The position numbers and the translations under genes were made by a program. Positions 46,668 to 57,800 of a stretch of DNA of 64,000 nt are shown here, piece after piece. Below the pieces are notes generated by a model. The model saw nothing but the letters and a program-made list of their open reading frames with translations. It had not been told where the DNA came from and searched no databases. This DNA comes from Nelumbo lutea (taxonomy: Eukaryota; Streptophyta; Magnoliopsida; Proteales; Nelumbonaceae). The stretch spans positions 145,409,017-145,473,016 of the forward strand of contig JAKGHH010000001.1 of the NCBI GenBank assembly GCA_022828595.1, given 5' to 3'. Position 1 is the stretch's first letter; every line of letters begins with the position of its first letter.

Positions 46668-46973
46668 GCATGGAAACTTTGGTGTGACGACAAAGGCTTG
46701 GAGTTGATGGATCCATCGTTAGTAGAGTCATGTGTGCCAAGTGAAGTAATGAAATGTATTCACATTGGATTATTATGTGTTCAAGAGGATGCAGCAGATA
46801 GACCGACAATGTCATCTGTAGTTCTGATGTTAGGAAGCAATTCCATAACCCTTCCTAAGCCTACTCAACCTGCATTTTCTGTGGGACGAATAGCTGCATC
46901 AGAACCATCTTCTAAAATTGCTAAATTCTGTTCAATTAATGAGGTAACAGTTTCTAGTGTTTCTCCCAGATAA
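46668..46973 (+). pseudogene. Receptor-like kinase last exon: kinase C-terminus and tail
   Basis: After a 93-base intron (GTAGGT...ATTGCAG, 46575-46667) this exon reads AWKLWCDDKGLELMDPSLVE, CIHIGLLCVQEDAADRPTMS, SVVLMLGSNSITLPKPTQPA and ends EVTVSSVSPR with TAA at 46971-46973. CVQEDAADRPTMSSVV holds the conserved Arg of kinase subdomain XI. The LP.P..PAF.VGR tail is typical of CRK proteins, and the Ser/Thr-rich end is an autophosphorylation-type tail. The frame is intact. Its preservation contrasts with the broken 5' half, so a shorter transcript from an internal promoter cannot be excluded. Confidence 0.92.
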
Positions 46974-48200
46974 GTCAATAGTTAGATGGAGGTCAAGCTC
47001 GACCTCATCTGACATACACTGGCTGTAAGGCAGATGAAATGGCGGTCGTTGGTCTGATATAAAACCCATGGGCCACCTAAAAAGGAAATGCTTTTGGTCT
47101 TGAGTAGAACGATGAGAAATTAAATTAAGGGCGTAATTAAGCTTATTTGTTTATTTATTTTGGTAGAACGAAATTAAGAACATTCTGGGAAAATAATCTT
47201 GATGACTATAAAAGCATTCCAACTCAACTCCACGTTGCTTTGCTTGATCTCTTCTTATCATTGTTGATGGTTTGATGTACTCAAAAGGGTTAATAATGGT
47301 TGTGTTTGTCAAACTTATTTTTGCTTAATATGATGAATATATGGTATTATAGAAGTGCCTAAATGATTTTTATGTATAATCTTTTATATTTTTTACTTTT
47401 ATATGTTTTTATTTTTTTAATTATTATTATTATTATTATTTAACTTTAACATCAAGGATTGACGCCCAAAAGTTGAATTCTTGACTCACCACCAAACTGA
47501 AAAACAACGAATGCCATTTGAGAAAAAGATTCCCAAAATTGCAATTCAAGAAAATCTCACTTTTGATAATTAATAATACCGTTCTCTCAATTCTCACTAT
47601 GTTTTTTTTTTTTTAAATTAACGAACGCGTGTTTTTAGTGGGAGCAAAGTTGTCAAATGCCCGTCCATTTATAATTCATATCGGATGAACATTAGCACTA
47701 AAGCCCCTTTCCTCTTCTTAAAGCCTTTCCGAGTGTTGTTCCATCTTCATTGTTCATCGGAGAAGCCTCTCCAATATTCAATTGTCAATACCAACAACCA
47801 CTTTTAATGATAATTATTGTTATGAGTGGTTTTCTACTCTTAAACTATCCCTACTCTGTAGATTAACTTTATCCTTAATGTTTATATATTATATTAGAGA
47901 ATCCATACCGTATTTGACAATTATCACCACCATTAAATCGTAACAATTATGTTGGAATGTATTTTATGCTCTTCTGTAAAGTATTATCAGTCTTTCAAAG
48001 CATACCATCGGTCCCACCCGATATTCAGTGCAACTATAGAATTGCCGGTAAACCCTGACTCTGGTATCACCTTCTTCGATGACATTATCATTGGAGAACC
48101 CACTGGTGGCGATTCAGCTCTTTCAAAGTATACCACCGGCCCCCTCTATATTCGAATTCTTGGTTGAAACAGCCGACAATGAACTTTGGCTCTCAATAGT
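46974..48200. other. 3' flank of the kinase locus with a dispersed repeat copy
   Basis: The first 250 bases are probably the 3' UTR and downstream DNA. Positions 47300-47530 hold the fourth copy of the AT-rich repeat first seen at 3170-3700 (TTAATATGATGAATATATGG, AGAAGTGCCTAAATG, an ATT microsatellite at 47421-47441, GGATTGACGCCC). An open frame at 47949-48167 has no recognised domain and is not called. Confidence 0.5.
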
Positions 48201-50322
48201 TGAAGGGATGGGATATCCATCAAATGGAAGCCCAAATCTTGCGGAATAGATAGAGCGAATTTCAAAAATTTTTCTCCCATCTTTGCAGGGAATCGAATTC
48301 CATATTTCAGAAAACATATTTTCAATGATCAATCTTATCAAGAACCAAATCAAATCTGAACCAAAAGGGGTAAGAGGGAGGATATAATTGATACGGAGAA
48401 ACAATATCTCCCAATGGAGGTGTTCACGCCCAAAGAATGATCCAAAATCTACTCCCACTAAAGATGGTGTAGTGCAGGATGGAGCAGAATCAGCAATGTT
48501 CTTCAAAAGAACTTGACCCTTCGCAAGAATCAACTGGAGGGCTTGTGAGTACAGCTCCAACCAATATTTTCCTAAAAGATTGGAATCAAGATCAGATCTT
48601 GATTTCTCCCAAGAACTGGAGATCGAACTAAAGGGAATGGTAATGACAGGAAGGAGGCGACAGGAGAGAATTCGAAGTATGCAGGAAATCTCTCTTTCTG
48701 TGATTTCTTTTCTCTGAAGAGAATTGAACCTCAATCATAAAAACTATATGTTCGCCCCTTTCTTCTTTCATAATCTTAAAGGGATCAGCTCCTAATCATA
48801 TTAGGAGTTGCTAATCCAAATCATATTTGGGTTAGAAGTCCCTTCAAGTGATAAGGGATAATCCTTATCTTATCTGCAGATCAGATCAGCCATCTCCTAA
48901 TCTAATTAGGAGGTTTCCAGATTTAAATCTCATTTAGATCTTGGACTCTCTAAGTGGATAGGGTCTAAGCCCAATCCCATAAGCTGATTCACTTCAGAAT
49001 TCACCGCCTTTTAATTGACTGAACAAATCAGCCCAGTTCGAAATGGGCTTAAGGCCCATTTAAGGTTGTGTACTCAATTAGCCTTCCAAACTGCTGCCTA
49101 GTTGGGCTTCTTTGTATGGCGTGGGACCCAAACATTGATGTACACATCAGCCACATGGGTTTAGCACAGCTTTGTTACAAGGCCTGGCCGAATACATTGT
49201 TATGGACAGTTCACCCCCTGAATCCCATCTTATGGGCTCTATGGGCCCAACACTTACCCTAAGTGGTCCCTGAGCCAAGCCACCTTGTAACACCCAGGGA
49301 CTGTGGGCAGATGCAAGATTAGCCCATCAGGTATTATCCTCAATGGTCTTAGGCCTGACCGAATACACTGTTATGGACAGTGCACCCCCTGAATCCCATC
49401 TTATGGGCTCTATGGGCCCAACACTTACCCTAAGTGGTCCCTGAGCCAAGCCACCTTGTAACACCCAGGGACTATGGGCAGATGCAAGATTAGCCCATCA
49501 GGTATTATCCTCAATGGTCTTACACTTAACCTCTCAGCCCAAAATGATCATACACTGCCTGACAAGAGAGGACATCTCCCTCGGCTGCAAGGAACAGTGT
49601 TGCACTCTCTACTTATATGGATCCTGGGAATTAAAACCTTTTGCAAACATTTTAGAAACCATAATATATACTTTTATATCTCATATGAAATATACTTTGC
49701 AAAAACAAATCTCAATGGTTGAAATCGGCTGCCAGTAGTCTTGGTTTCCATTAGAGAGAGTGCATCCCCGACCATTACCTTTGTCCGACAAAGGGGCTGA
49801 TCCTTTCACTATGATCACCCACTCAGATGAATTCTTGGATTGTCCCAACATACCCAGGTTTTGAACCTTGCTAAGGATCTCACTGATTGGTACATCAAAG
49901 ACAGCCCAATCTGACATCTAGTGTAGTATCATAATCGAGTCTAGGGGTTAGGTGTAACTTTCCAGTTTTGCCCATCTATCTCCAAGGTCCAGGGCAATAC
50001 TGGAAATCTGGTCCGGTTCAAAGGTTCTATTAATCCTACACTGTATGTGCCTAGGGTCTCACCCTGGTAGCTGAGACAGGCCACCCCAATCGACTTGGTG
50101 GCACTACAGTGCCAGCCTTGTCAGGATAGGTCTCCCCAGACCGATCCACTGGCTGTGAACATTCTAAACTAACACGAGTCTCATTAAGTGTCCAGTTTAA
50201 GGGTATTGCACAGAAACATACCAAGGGAACATGAATCAAATATGTACTTTTATTCATTTACAATAAATTCATAAAGTACATCATTCTCGATAAAAGCTAA
50301 GGGCATACAAAACTGTCTAACA
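48201..50322 (-). mobile_element. Solo LTR of the copia family, reverse orientation, with internal duplication
   Basis: The sequence runs from TGAAGGGATGGGATATCC (LTR 3' end) to CATACAAAACTGTCTAACA (LTR 5' end) and matches the LTR at 52092-54030 in reverse. It is flanked by a perfect 5-bp duplication, ATAGT at 48196-48200 and 50323-50327. Its length of 2122 is explained by a 171-bp tandem duplication at 49181-49522. Without it the length would be 1951, the family norm. No internal region remains. Confidence 0.92.
49181..49522. repeat. 171-bp tandem duplication inside the solo LTR
   Basis: GGCCTGGCCGAATACATTG at 49181 and GGCCTGACCGAATACACTG at 49352 begin two copies that differ at only a few bases. 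The other copia LTRs in the window have one copy. Confidence 0.9.
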
Positions 50323-52091
50323 ATAGTGCCCTTTTATACTTAAGATTCTCAACATCGATGGAAGGAGAGAAGCATCACAAGAATGGACTAACGACTTTGA
50401 TGATTGCTAGTACCTGATTTTTGTTTGGTTTATCATTTGAGCCTCCAATTCACCTCAAACACCCTATCAGATCCTTTCAACCTCTTCAAAATACCCCAAA
50501 ACCCAGAAAACCCAAAGTTCATTCCAAGAGCCCTTAGATCCACTGTTAAACCTATCTGATACCAATCCAATACCCCCAATTGACCCCTACTTATGCCTCG
50601 ACCACTATATCTGACCCCACTATCAGACCCATGACCTCGCAAAACACCAACCTGTAAAATTTCATCCCAAAACACCTTTTCTTACCCTCCATCTCATAAA
50701 GATTCCATTTTAAGGCTCTAAATTGATCAGACTCCAAATCTGCCCGATCCGAGCCCAGTTGGCCCAATTTAGCCTTACCAATCACATTAGATTGCCTAGA
50801 AACCCTACCCTATGAAATTTCACCCGAAACTACCTTCGTTTACCCCTTCGTCGATCATAGATTCCATTATGTGTCTTCATATTAGCCGAATCAAGCCCTT
50901 TCTAGATCTACCTGATTTGGGCCCAATTGGGCCAATCTGACCCCACTAATCATCTCAGAATCCTTGAAAACTCTACCTTGCCAAATTTTAGCCAAAAATA
51001 CCCACACTTACCTGTCTATCAAAAAAAATTCCATTTTAGCCAATCTTACCAATCCGCTCACATAGGCCCATCTCAACCCCCCATTTTCTGACCCAAGATC
51101 TCAACCATCCATCCAGAACCCCGGTTTGATCTCCCTTTGACTAAATTTGACCAAACTTCTTTGAAATTACAAAAATACCTCCGAGTTCCTAATTCTTCTT
51201 CTTTCAGGGATGGATGGTTCTCTTCTCTCTCCTATTCGAATGAAACTAGCAATGGCAGTAGTGAAACCTGATCAATTTCCATCTTTGGCCCCACTCTCTT
51301 CTCCTTTTTCCTCTCCTTCTTTTTCCCCTCTTCCCCATTTTTCTCTCCCATCCGTTTCATCACTGCCTCTGTAATTCTTTTCTGTTGCATCGAGAAACCC
51401 CCCGGAATTGACTATTCCCCTTCTTCCTCTCAACATCAAACAAAGGCGGCAGAATAGCTAGAGGTTACAGTCCCTTCTTCTCTACGAAACCATCACAATG
51501 GCGGTGTTCTCTGAAATGTTGACATCTATTCCCGACACCCAGATTTTCATTGCCGTCAGAAGACAAATCTTAGTGGCAAAAGTTCACCTAAACTTTTGGC
51601 AATGCTCTAATCCCAGTTGAAATCCGATTAGGGCGCCTAAACTGTTATCCAACGGTAGATCGAAGCTTCCTTTGTTCCGCCCAACTTCACCATTCAGATA
51701 AGCAGGTCACTCAAGTCATCCTTAGATCCTTAAGCCTAGAAGGTGGACATCTTCCAGCAACATCGGGCAGAATAGAAAAATGAACATCTCCAGGAGGCAA
51801 CCTCAGGTCTCCACTGTATGCATCGATCAGTTCCCGTGCCTCTCAATGCATTCGAGATCCCCACATTGAACCTACCCCAAGTCACTGAGCCAGTGAATGC
51901 CCCACTTCCCCCGGTGGTGCGTGCTATCATTACCGAACCCTCTGTGGTTCCCCCCATGGTTGGACAAAACCAACTAAACAACCTGGTACAATGCATGCGG
52001 GCTATTCAGGTCCAGATGCAACAAGTCCAACAACTTCAGCACTACCAACAACAAGTTTTGCATCACTTTTACCAACAACAGTTCCCACCAC
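50323..52091. other. Region between the solo LTR and the copia element, with degenerate repeats
   Basis: From about 50640 to 51060 three diverged repeats, 158-169 bases apart, each carry AAATTTCATCCCAAAAC-like and ATTCCATTTTAAGG-like phrases (anchors at 50656, 50814 and 50983). The style recalls an old LTR or a satellite-like stretch. From 51470 the sequence is more complex. A frame at 51818-52111 is described separately. Confidence 0.45.
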
Positions 52092-52111
52092 TGTTAGACA
52101 GTTTTGTATAA
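51818..52111 (+). pseudogene. Unrecognised Pro- and Gln-rich ORF cut by the copia LTR
   Basis: The frame reads PVPLNAFEIPTLNLPQVTEP, a Pro/Val-rich middle, and a Gln-rich helix (QVQMQQVQQLQHYQQQVLHH). It ends inside the first 20 bases of the copia LTR, so its natural 3' end was lost or displaced by that insertion. The same frame extends upstream past a TAG (near 51770) with DIFQQHRAE. I do not recognise a family. It could be a gag remnant of another retroelement or a chance frame. Confidence 0.3.
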
Positions 52112-54030
52112 CCTTAGCTTCAATCAAAATTGATGTACTTTATGAGTTTATTGTAAATGAATAAAAGTGCATATTTGATTCATATTCCCTTGGTATGTTT
52201 CTGTGTAATACCCTTAAATTGGACACTGATTGAGACTCGTGTTAGTTTAGAATGTTCACAGCCAGTGGGTCGGTCTAGGGAGACCTATCCTGACAAGGCT
52301 GACACTGTGGTGCCACCAAGTCGGTTTGGGTGGCTTGTCTCAGCTACCGGGGTGAGACCCTAGGCACATACAGTGTGGGATTAATTGAATCTTTGAACTG
52401 GACTAGATTTCCAGTATTGCCCTGGACCTTGGAGATTGATGGACAAAACTGGAAAGTTACACCTAACCCCTAGACTCGATTATGATACTACACTAAATGT
52501 CGGATTGGGCTGTCTTTGATGTACCAATCAGTGAGATCCTTAGCAAGGTTCAAAACCTGGGTATGTTGGGACAATCCAAGAATTCATCTGAGTGGGTGAT
52601 CATAGTGAAAGGATCAGCCCCTTTGTTGGACAAAGGTAATGGTCGGGGATGCACTCTCTCTAATGGAAACCAAGACTGCCGGAAGCCGATTTCAACCGTT
52701 GAGATTTGTTTTGCAAAGTATATTTTATATGAGATATAAAAGTATATATATTATGGTTTCTAAAATGTTTGCAAAAGGTTTTAATTCCTGGGATCCATAT
52801 AAGTGGAGAGTGCAACACTGTTCCTTGTAGCCGAGGGAGAGGTCCTCTCTTGTCGGGCAGTGTATGATCATTAAGGGCTGAGATGTTAAGTGTAAGACCA
52901 TTGAGGATAATACCTGATGGGCTAATCTTGCATCTGCCCACAGTCCCTGGGTGTTACAAGGTGGCTTGGCCCAGGGACCACTTAGGGTAAGTGTTGGGCC
53001 CATAGAGCCCATTCGATGGGTTTTAGGGGGTGCACTGTCTTTAACAGTGTATTCGACCAGGCCTTGTAACAAAGGCTGGGCCGAACCCATGTGGCTGATG
53101 TGTAGATCAATGCTTGGGTCCCACGCCATACAAGGAAGCCCAACTGGGTAGCAGTTAGGAAGGTTAAGTGAGCACATAAGCTTAATGGGCCTAAAGCCCA
53201 TTTCGAAATAGGCTATTTATTTAGTTAATTAAATGGGCGAATTCTGAGATGGATTAGCAGATAGGATAAGGTCTTAATCCTATCCACTCAGAGAGTCCAG
53301 ATATGAATGTGATTCAGATCTAGAAACCTCCTAATGGGATTAGGAGAAAGCTAATCTAATCTACAGATAAGATAAGGGTTTATCCTTATCATTAGAAGAG
53401 AAGGCTGATCCAAATATGATTTGGATAAACAGCTCCTAATAGGATTAAGAGCTGATCTTTTAAGTTAACAAAAAGGAGGGGGCGGCAGCCTTTAGGAGAA
53501 ACACATCAGATCCTCTTTAGTGTTGAAATCAAGAAGAGAGAATTCTGCACCCTACGAATACTCTCTTGCCGCCTCCTTGCTCTTGCCGCCCTGTTTGCCA
53601 GTTCGATCTCCAGTTGTGGGAGAAGTCAAGATTGGATCTTGACATCAGTTCTTTGAAAAAGGATTGAAAAGGAAGCTGTGCTCACGTACCATTCTACTGA
53701 TTCTTGCGAAGGACAGAGTTCTTGGGGAAGAACACTGTTGATTCTACTCCATCCTGCACTACGCCATCTTCAGTGGGAGCAGTCTTTGAATCCTTCCTTG
53801 GGCGTGAACACATTCGTTGGGAGATATTACTTCTCCGTATCAGGTATAATTCTCTCCTATTCCTTTTGGTTCAGATCTGGTTCAGTTTAAGGTTCAAGAA
53901 TGATCATTGAAAATATGATTTTCTAAATAGGGAATGTGATTCCCAGTTGAAGGGAGAGAAAATTCTTTGTAATTCGCCCCCTTATTCCACAATCTTTGGG
54001 CGTCCATGGGATGGATCTCTCATCCCTTCA
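52092..54030 (+). repeat. Copia left LTR
   Basis: The LTR is 1939 bp, beginning TGTTAGACAGTTTTGTAT and ending TCTCATCCCTTCA. AATGAATAAAAG at about 52156 resembles a plant poly(A) signal. Several short frames inside are LTR sequence, not genes. Confidence 0.92.
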
Positions 54031-54031
54031 G

Positions 54032-54043
54032 TGGTATCAGAGC
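54032..54043 (+). other. Copia primer binding site (TGGTATCAGAGC)
   Basis: TGGTATCAGAGC starts one base after the LTR. It is complementary to the 3' end of initiator tRNA-Met and is the standard primer site of plant copia elements. Confidence 0.93.
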
Positions 54044-55811
54044 CCAGGTTCAAATCTTGAACCATTCTGTTTCAGATCTGAACCTGTGCAATTAGGGTGA
54101 AGGCGTTCTACCCAATTTGTGTAGGTATGGTTTTTGGGAAATTTGTTTCCATAACAGATGGTCAAATAATCTGAAATTAATTTTAAATAAATCTGATTAT
54201 TATTTAGAATTGTTTTTTATAATTTTCTTGATTTATGGGCTGTTCATACAAGAGGAGATCGAATTCTTGGTTTGCGTAGGGAACCTGCAATTTTGCAGTT
54301 CTTGAATTATTTTGGGTCTGTAAATATTTTTTTTTATTTTCTAGACTCAATGTATAGGTATTCGATCTGATGTAATTATTAATAGAAATAGGATTTCTAT
54401 TTATTTTTATTTTGGATCGAAGTTGGCGGCACAGAAAAGCAGATTTCGCAGATGAGAGAAATGCTATCTGCGGTTTGTAGTTTGTGAAACTGCATTCTGT
54501 GATTTAACATCTGTTTTGCAGGAAAGATTATGCGAACATCCCTGTTTGATTGATTCTTGTTTTTCCTTTTATCAGTATTTAATTTCAGATTATTTTCTTA
54601 AATTAAGGATTTAATTAAAAATCAAACCCTAGACCCATTTGAATCGAGATTGGTTCAAAACTGTTTGGACCAATTCTAGGGTTTAATCAAGGCTGAAAGT
54701 CAGCCCTAATTTTCCACTAATGGGCCTAAGGATTGATATTTAATTAAATGGTTAATTCGGCCCAGCCTGTAAAGGCCCAATTTTAAATAGTTAAAACTGC
54801 AAAAGCCCATTTTAAAGGATAAAGCTATATGGGCCGAACTGTGTAACCCTAATTCAGCCCATATACCTAGATAATATTAATGGTTAATATTATGGAATTT
54901 TAACGGGCTTCCAACGGGCCTTACAGATAATTAATTGATTGGATCAATTTATCCCTACATGTGATGTATGGATGTGTGATGTGCTGCGTACACGAGCCAT
55001 AAGTACTTGGTCCATGCTCATTCGACAGTGGCTCTTGCGCACACCATGGCTGAATGCACATCATTGCCATGGTGTCCCTTTTGGTCATTGGATGACTTTC
55101 CTCAGTGGTGGGCCCCATACCTCATCAAGAGGTTACGTGCGGAACCCTAGCCGATTCAAGGCCCAACGAAATCTGGCTTTATGAAAGTCAGTGGGAGCCA
55201 CTTTGGTTTGACCTAAATCAAACTAGGGCATAATTTTGTTCCCTCCAGCTAATATGAGTGCATGTGATAGGGAGATTCATATGATGAACTCTCTAAAGGC
55301 CTTCCATCATTAGCATGAGGATGGGTCCTACAGTAATGAGGAAACGCACCAGAAAATGGGCTATCCATTTGCTGTTGGGCTTGTCTAAGTGTTTCATAAG
55401 ATGATAGGGGCGTCATAGACCAATGTGGGAGGGGTTTCACCAGAAAATGGGAACTCTCTCACAGTACCTTGGCGTTCACGAATATGATGGGTAAGCACTC
55501 ACTGGACAGAAAGGTTTACCTGAAAACGGCTCTGAACCTTGTCTGACAGAGGCCAAAGGGAAAACTCATATGATGAGTGGATGTGATCCTTCACAGAAAG
55601 GTGGTGGGGTTATGCAGCTAAAACAGTTGGCTCCATGCACCCTATGTGATTTCCCACATTTCTAGAGACAACCCGTAGTCTCCGTCACTGAGAAAGGAGG
55701 GAAATCTCAGAGACGAATAAATGGAAATGGATCATAGATTAAAATCCATATCTATGAAATGAACATGAATCAAATTAGGTTGTGGACTGATGTTTGCTCT
55801 TTTATCAGAAA
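54044..55811 (+). other. Copia 5' leader, non-coding
   Basis: This is a 1.77-kb untranslated leader with no domain in any frame. The phrase ACCAGAAAATGGG occurs at 55348 and again at 55439, and TATGATGA with GAACTCTC words recur nearby, so the 3' half has weak internal repetition. Confidence 0.6.
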
Positions 55812-57061
55812 ATGACAAACGGATCTTTTGCAAAACTGCTTGATGACAACAAGTTGAAGGGCCCAAACTATGCTGACTGGTACAAGAACCTTATGCTGGT
55901 CCTAGCTTCTGAAAAGCTGGACAAAGTGGCAAAGAATCCTGCCTCAGAGCGTTTGGGTGATAGGGCTTCTAAGGCCCGAAGGAGAGACTATCAAGAATGG
56001 GAGGAGAAAAACTCCCTTGCCCGGTGTTACATCATTGCCTCCTTAGACAACCCGATACAGAGGCAGTTCGATCAGATCGAACTTGCCAAAGACATATTGG
56101 ACAGTCTCAGGACAATGTATGAAGAGCAGAATCGTTCTACTCGACAAAAGGTCTTGAAACAGTTCATGACCGCACAAATGTCCAAGGGTCAACAAGTTCA
56201 CGACCATTGTCTTCAGATGATGGGATACATCAACGAACTGGAGGCTCTTGGATCCGAGCTGGACCTTGCAACCCAGATAGATGCTATCCTTAACTCTTTG
56301 CCTCCTTCCTTTAATCCGTTCATCATAAACTATAACATGAACAAGCTGAATGTCAGCTTACAAGAGCTCAGCAATATGTTGCAAAGAGCTAAAGAACTGA
56401 TTAGAAAGGATGAGCCTGTAGCCATGCTTGTTGAAGCTGGCAAGACAAGCAAGAGAAAGAGGAAGGCAAAGAAGCCTCAGAAGAAAGCCGCTAAGAGCAA
56501 GAAGCAGAAGAAAGACAAAGCATCAGATGCCTATCACTTCTGCAAGAAGACCAGCCACTGGAAAAGGAACTATCCTACCTACCTGGAATCCAATAAAGGT
56601 AACTTCGAAACTTGTGTTATAGAAACCAATTTGTTGGTAGCTTCTACATCCTGGTGTATTGACTCCGGGGCTTCAACTCTTGCTTGCAACTCACTACAGG
56701 GGTTCAAGGTAAGCAGAAGGCTGAGTGAAGGAGAAGTCACACTCTACTTGGGGACTACTGCAACTGTTGTAGCCGCGGCCATAGGAACCGTGGAGTTAAT
56801 TTTTAGAGAAGGAACAATTATACTGAAAGACTGTCTTTATGTGCAAAATTTAAGGAGAAATTTGATTTCTGTCTCAAAACTGTGTGCAGATGGTTATTCT
56901 ATCTTCTTTAGTAATACGATTACTATTAAAAGAAATAACAGATTCATCGCATACGAGGAACTAGAGAACGGTCTCTATGTTCTACATCCTTCTCTAGAAA
57001 CTAACATAACCAAAACTACGTCGGCTGAAATCCCCAAGAAGAGAGCCTGTGATACAGTTAA
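55812..57061 (+). pseudogene. Copia gag and protease
   Basis: The likely start is MTNGSFAKLLDDNKLKGPNY at 55812; a Met 18 bases upstream is less typical. The Gag domain (UBN2-like) shows YADWYKNLMLVLASEKLDKV, RCYIIASLDNPIQRQF, LKQFMTAQMSKGQQVHDHCL, LNSLPPSFNPFI and a Lys-rich stretch. The zinc knuckle (56531-56573, YHFCKKTSHWKRNY) has Tyr for its first and last Cys, both explained by G-to-A changes, so RNA binding is impaired. The protease shows WCIDSGASTLACNS (Asp codon at 56661) and later LYVQNLRRNLISVSKLCADG. The frame is open through to the pre-integrase domain at LWHYRLG, where it breaks. Confidence 0.88.
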
Positions 57062-57800
57062 TCCCACGTGTCTGTGGCATTATCGACTTGGCACATCGGT
57101 GTTGACCGAATCACAAGGTTGGTAAAGGATGGTCCTTTGGATTTTCTAACTGTAGAAGATCTTCCCACTTGTGAGCCTTGCCTACAAGGCAAGACGACGA
57201 AACGGCCATTTAACGGTAAGCCTGAAAGATGTACAGGCACACTTGACCTAATACATACTGATGTATGTGGTCCCCTGAGTGTTAGGACACGAAATCAACA
57301 CGTGTATTTCATCACCTTCACAGATGATTTTTCACGATACAGTTACGTGTACCTAATGAGACACAAGTCTAAATCCTTTGAAAAGTTCAAAGAGTTCAGA
57401 CAAGAGGTCGAGAAATAGTTAGGAAGAGAAATTAAGGCCCTTCGATTAGATCGAGGTGGCGAGTATCTCTCTGACGAATTTAGGGACTACTTAAAGGACA
57501 ATGGGATAGTATCACAATTAGCTCCTCCTGCTACACCACAACTTAACGGTGTATCGGAGAGGAGGAATAGGACCTTATTGGATATGGTCCGGTCGCTTCT
57601 CATACACTCAGAGTTACCCACATCCTTTTGGGGTTACACATTAAAGACTGCGATTTATCTGCTGAATCGGGTCCAACCAAATCGGTTCCGATTACTCCAT
57701 ATGAACTTTGGACCGGAAAGAAACTAAGTGTCAGACACTTGAAGATTTGGGGTTGTCCAGCACACGTTAAAAGAACGAGTGCAGACAAGTTGGAATCCAA
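57062..57800 (+). pseudogene. Copia integrase
   Basis: A one-base deletion after LWHYRLG (near 57091) moves the reading to the next frame: DRITRLVKDGPLDFLTVEDL, CEPCLQGKTTKRPF (zinc Cys pair) and the core. The acidic triad is complete with 35 residues between the last two: Asp in HTDVCGP (57260), Asp in RLDRGGEYLS (57449) and Glu in NGVSERRNRT (57557). A TAG (57418) replaces a probable Gln codon. A second one-base deletion near 57672 is followed by TKSVPITPYELWTGKKLSVR, LKIWGCPAHVKR and KTSCCLFVGYPRGSVGYLFY. Both deletions are in short runs of C. All three catalytic residues are kept. Confidence 0.88.

Noticed and set aside
47949..48167. Open frame of 72 residues before the solo LTR
   Set aside because: No domain recognised. 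It is short, and its end near the LTR junction is not informative.
48123..48734. 203-residue minus-strand frame in the solo LTR
   Set aside because: It lies mostly within LTR sequence and crosses the LTR boundary at 48201, and no domain is seen.
53678..53910. Overlapping frames inside the copia left LTR
   Set aside because: The same sequence occurs in reverse in the solo LTRs with changes that do not respect codons, so it is LTR DNA.
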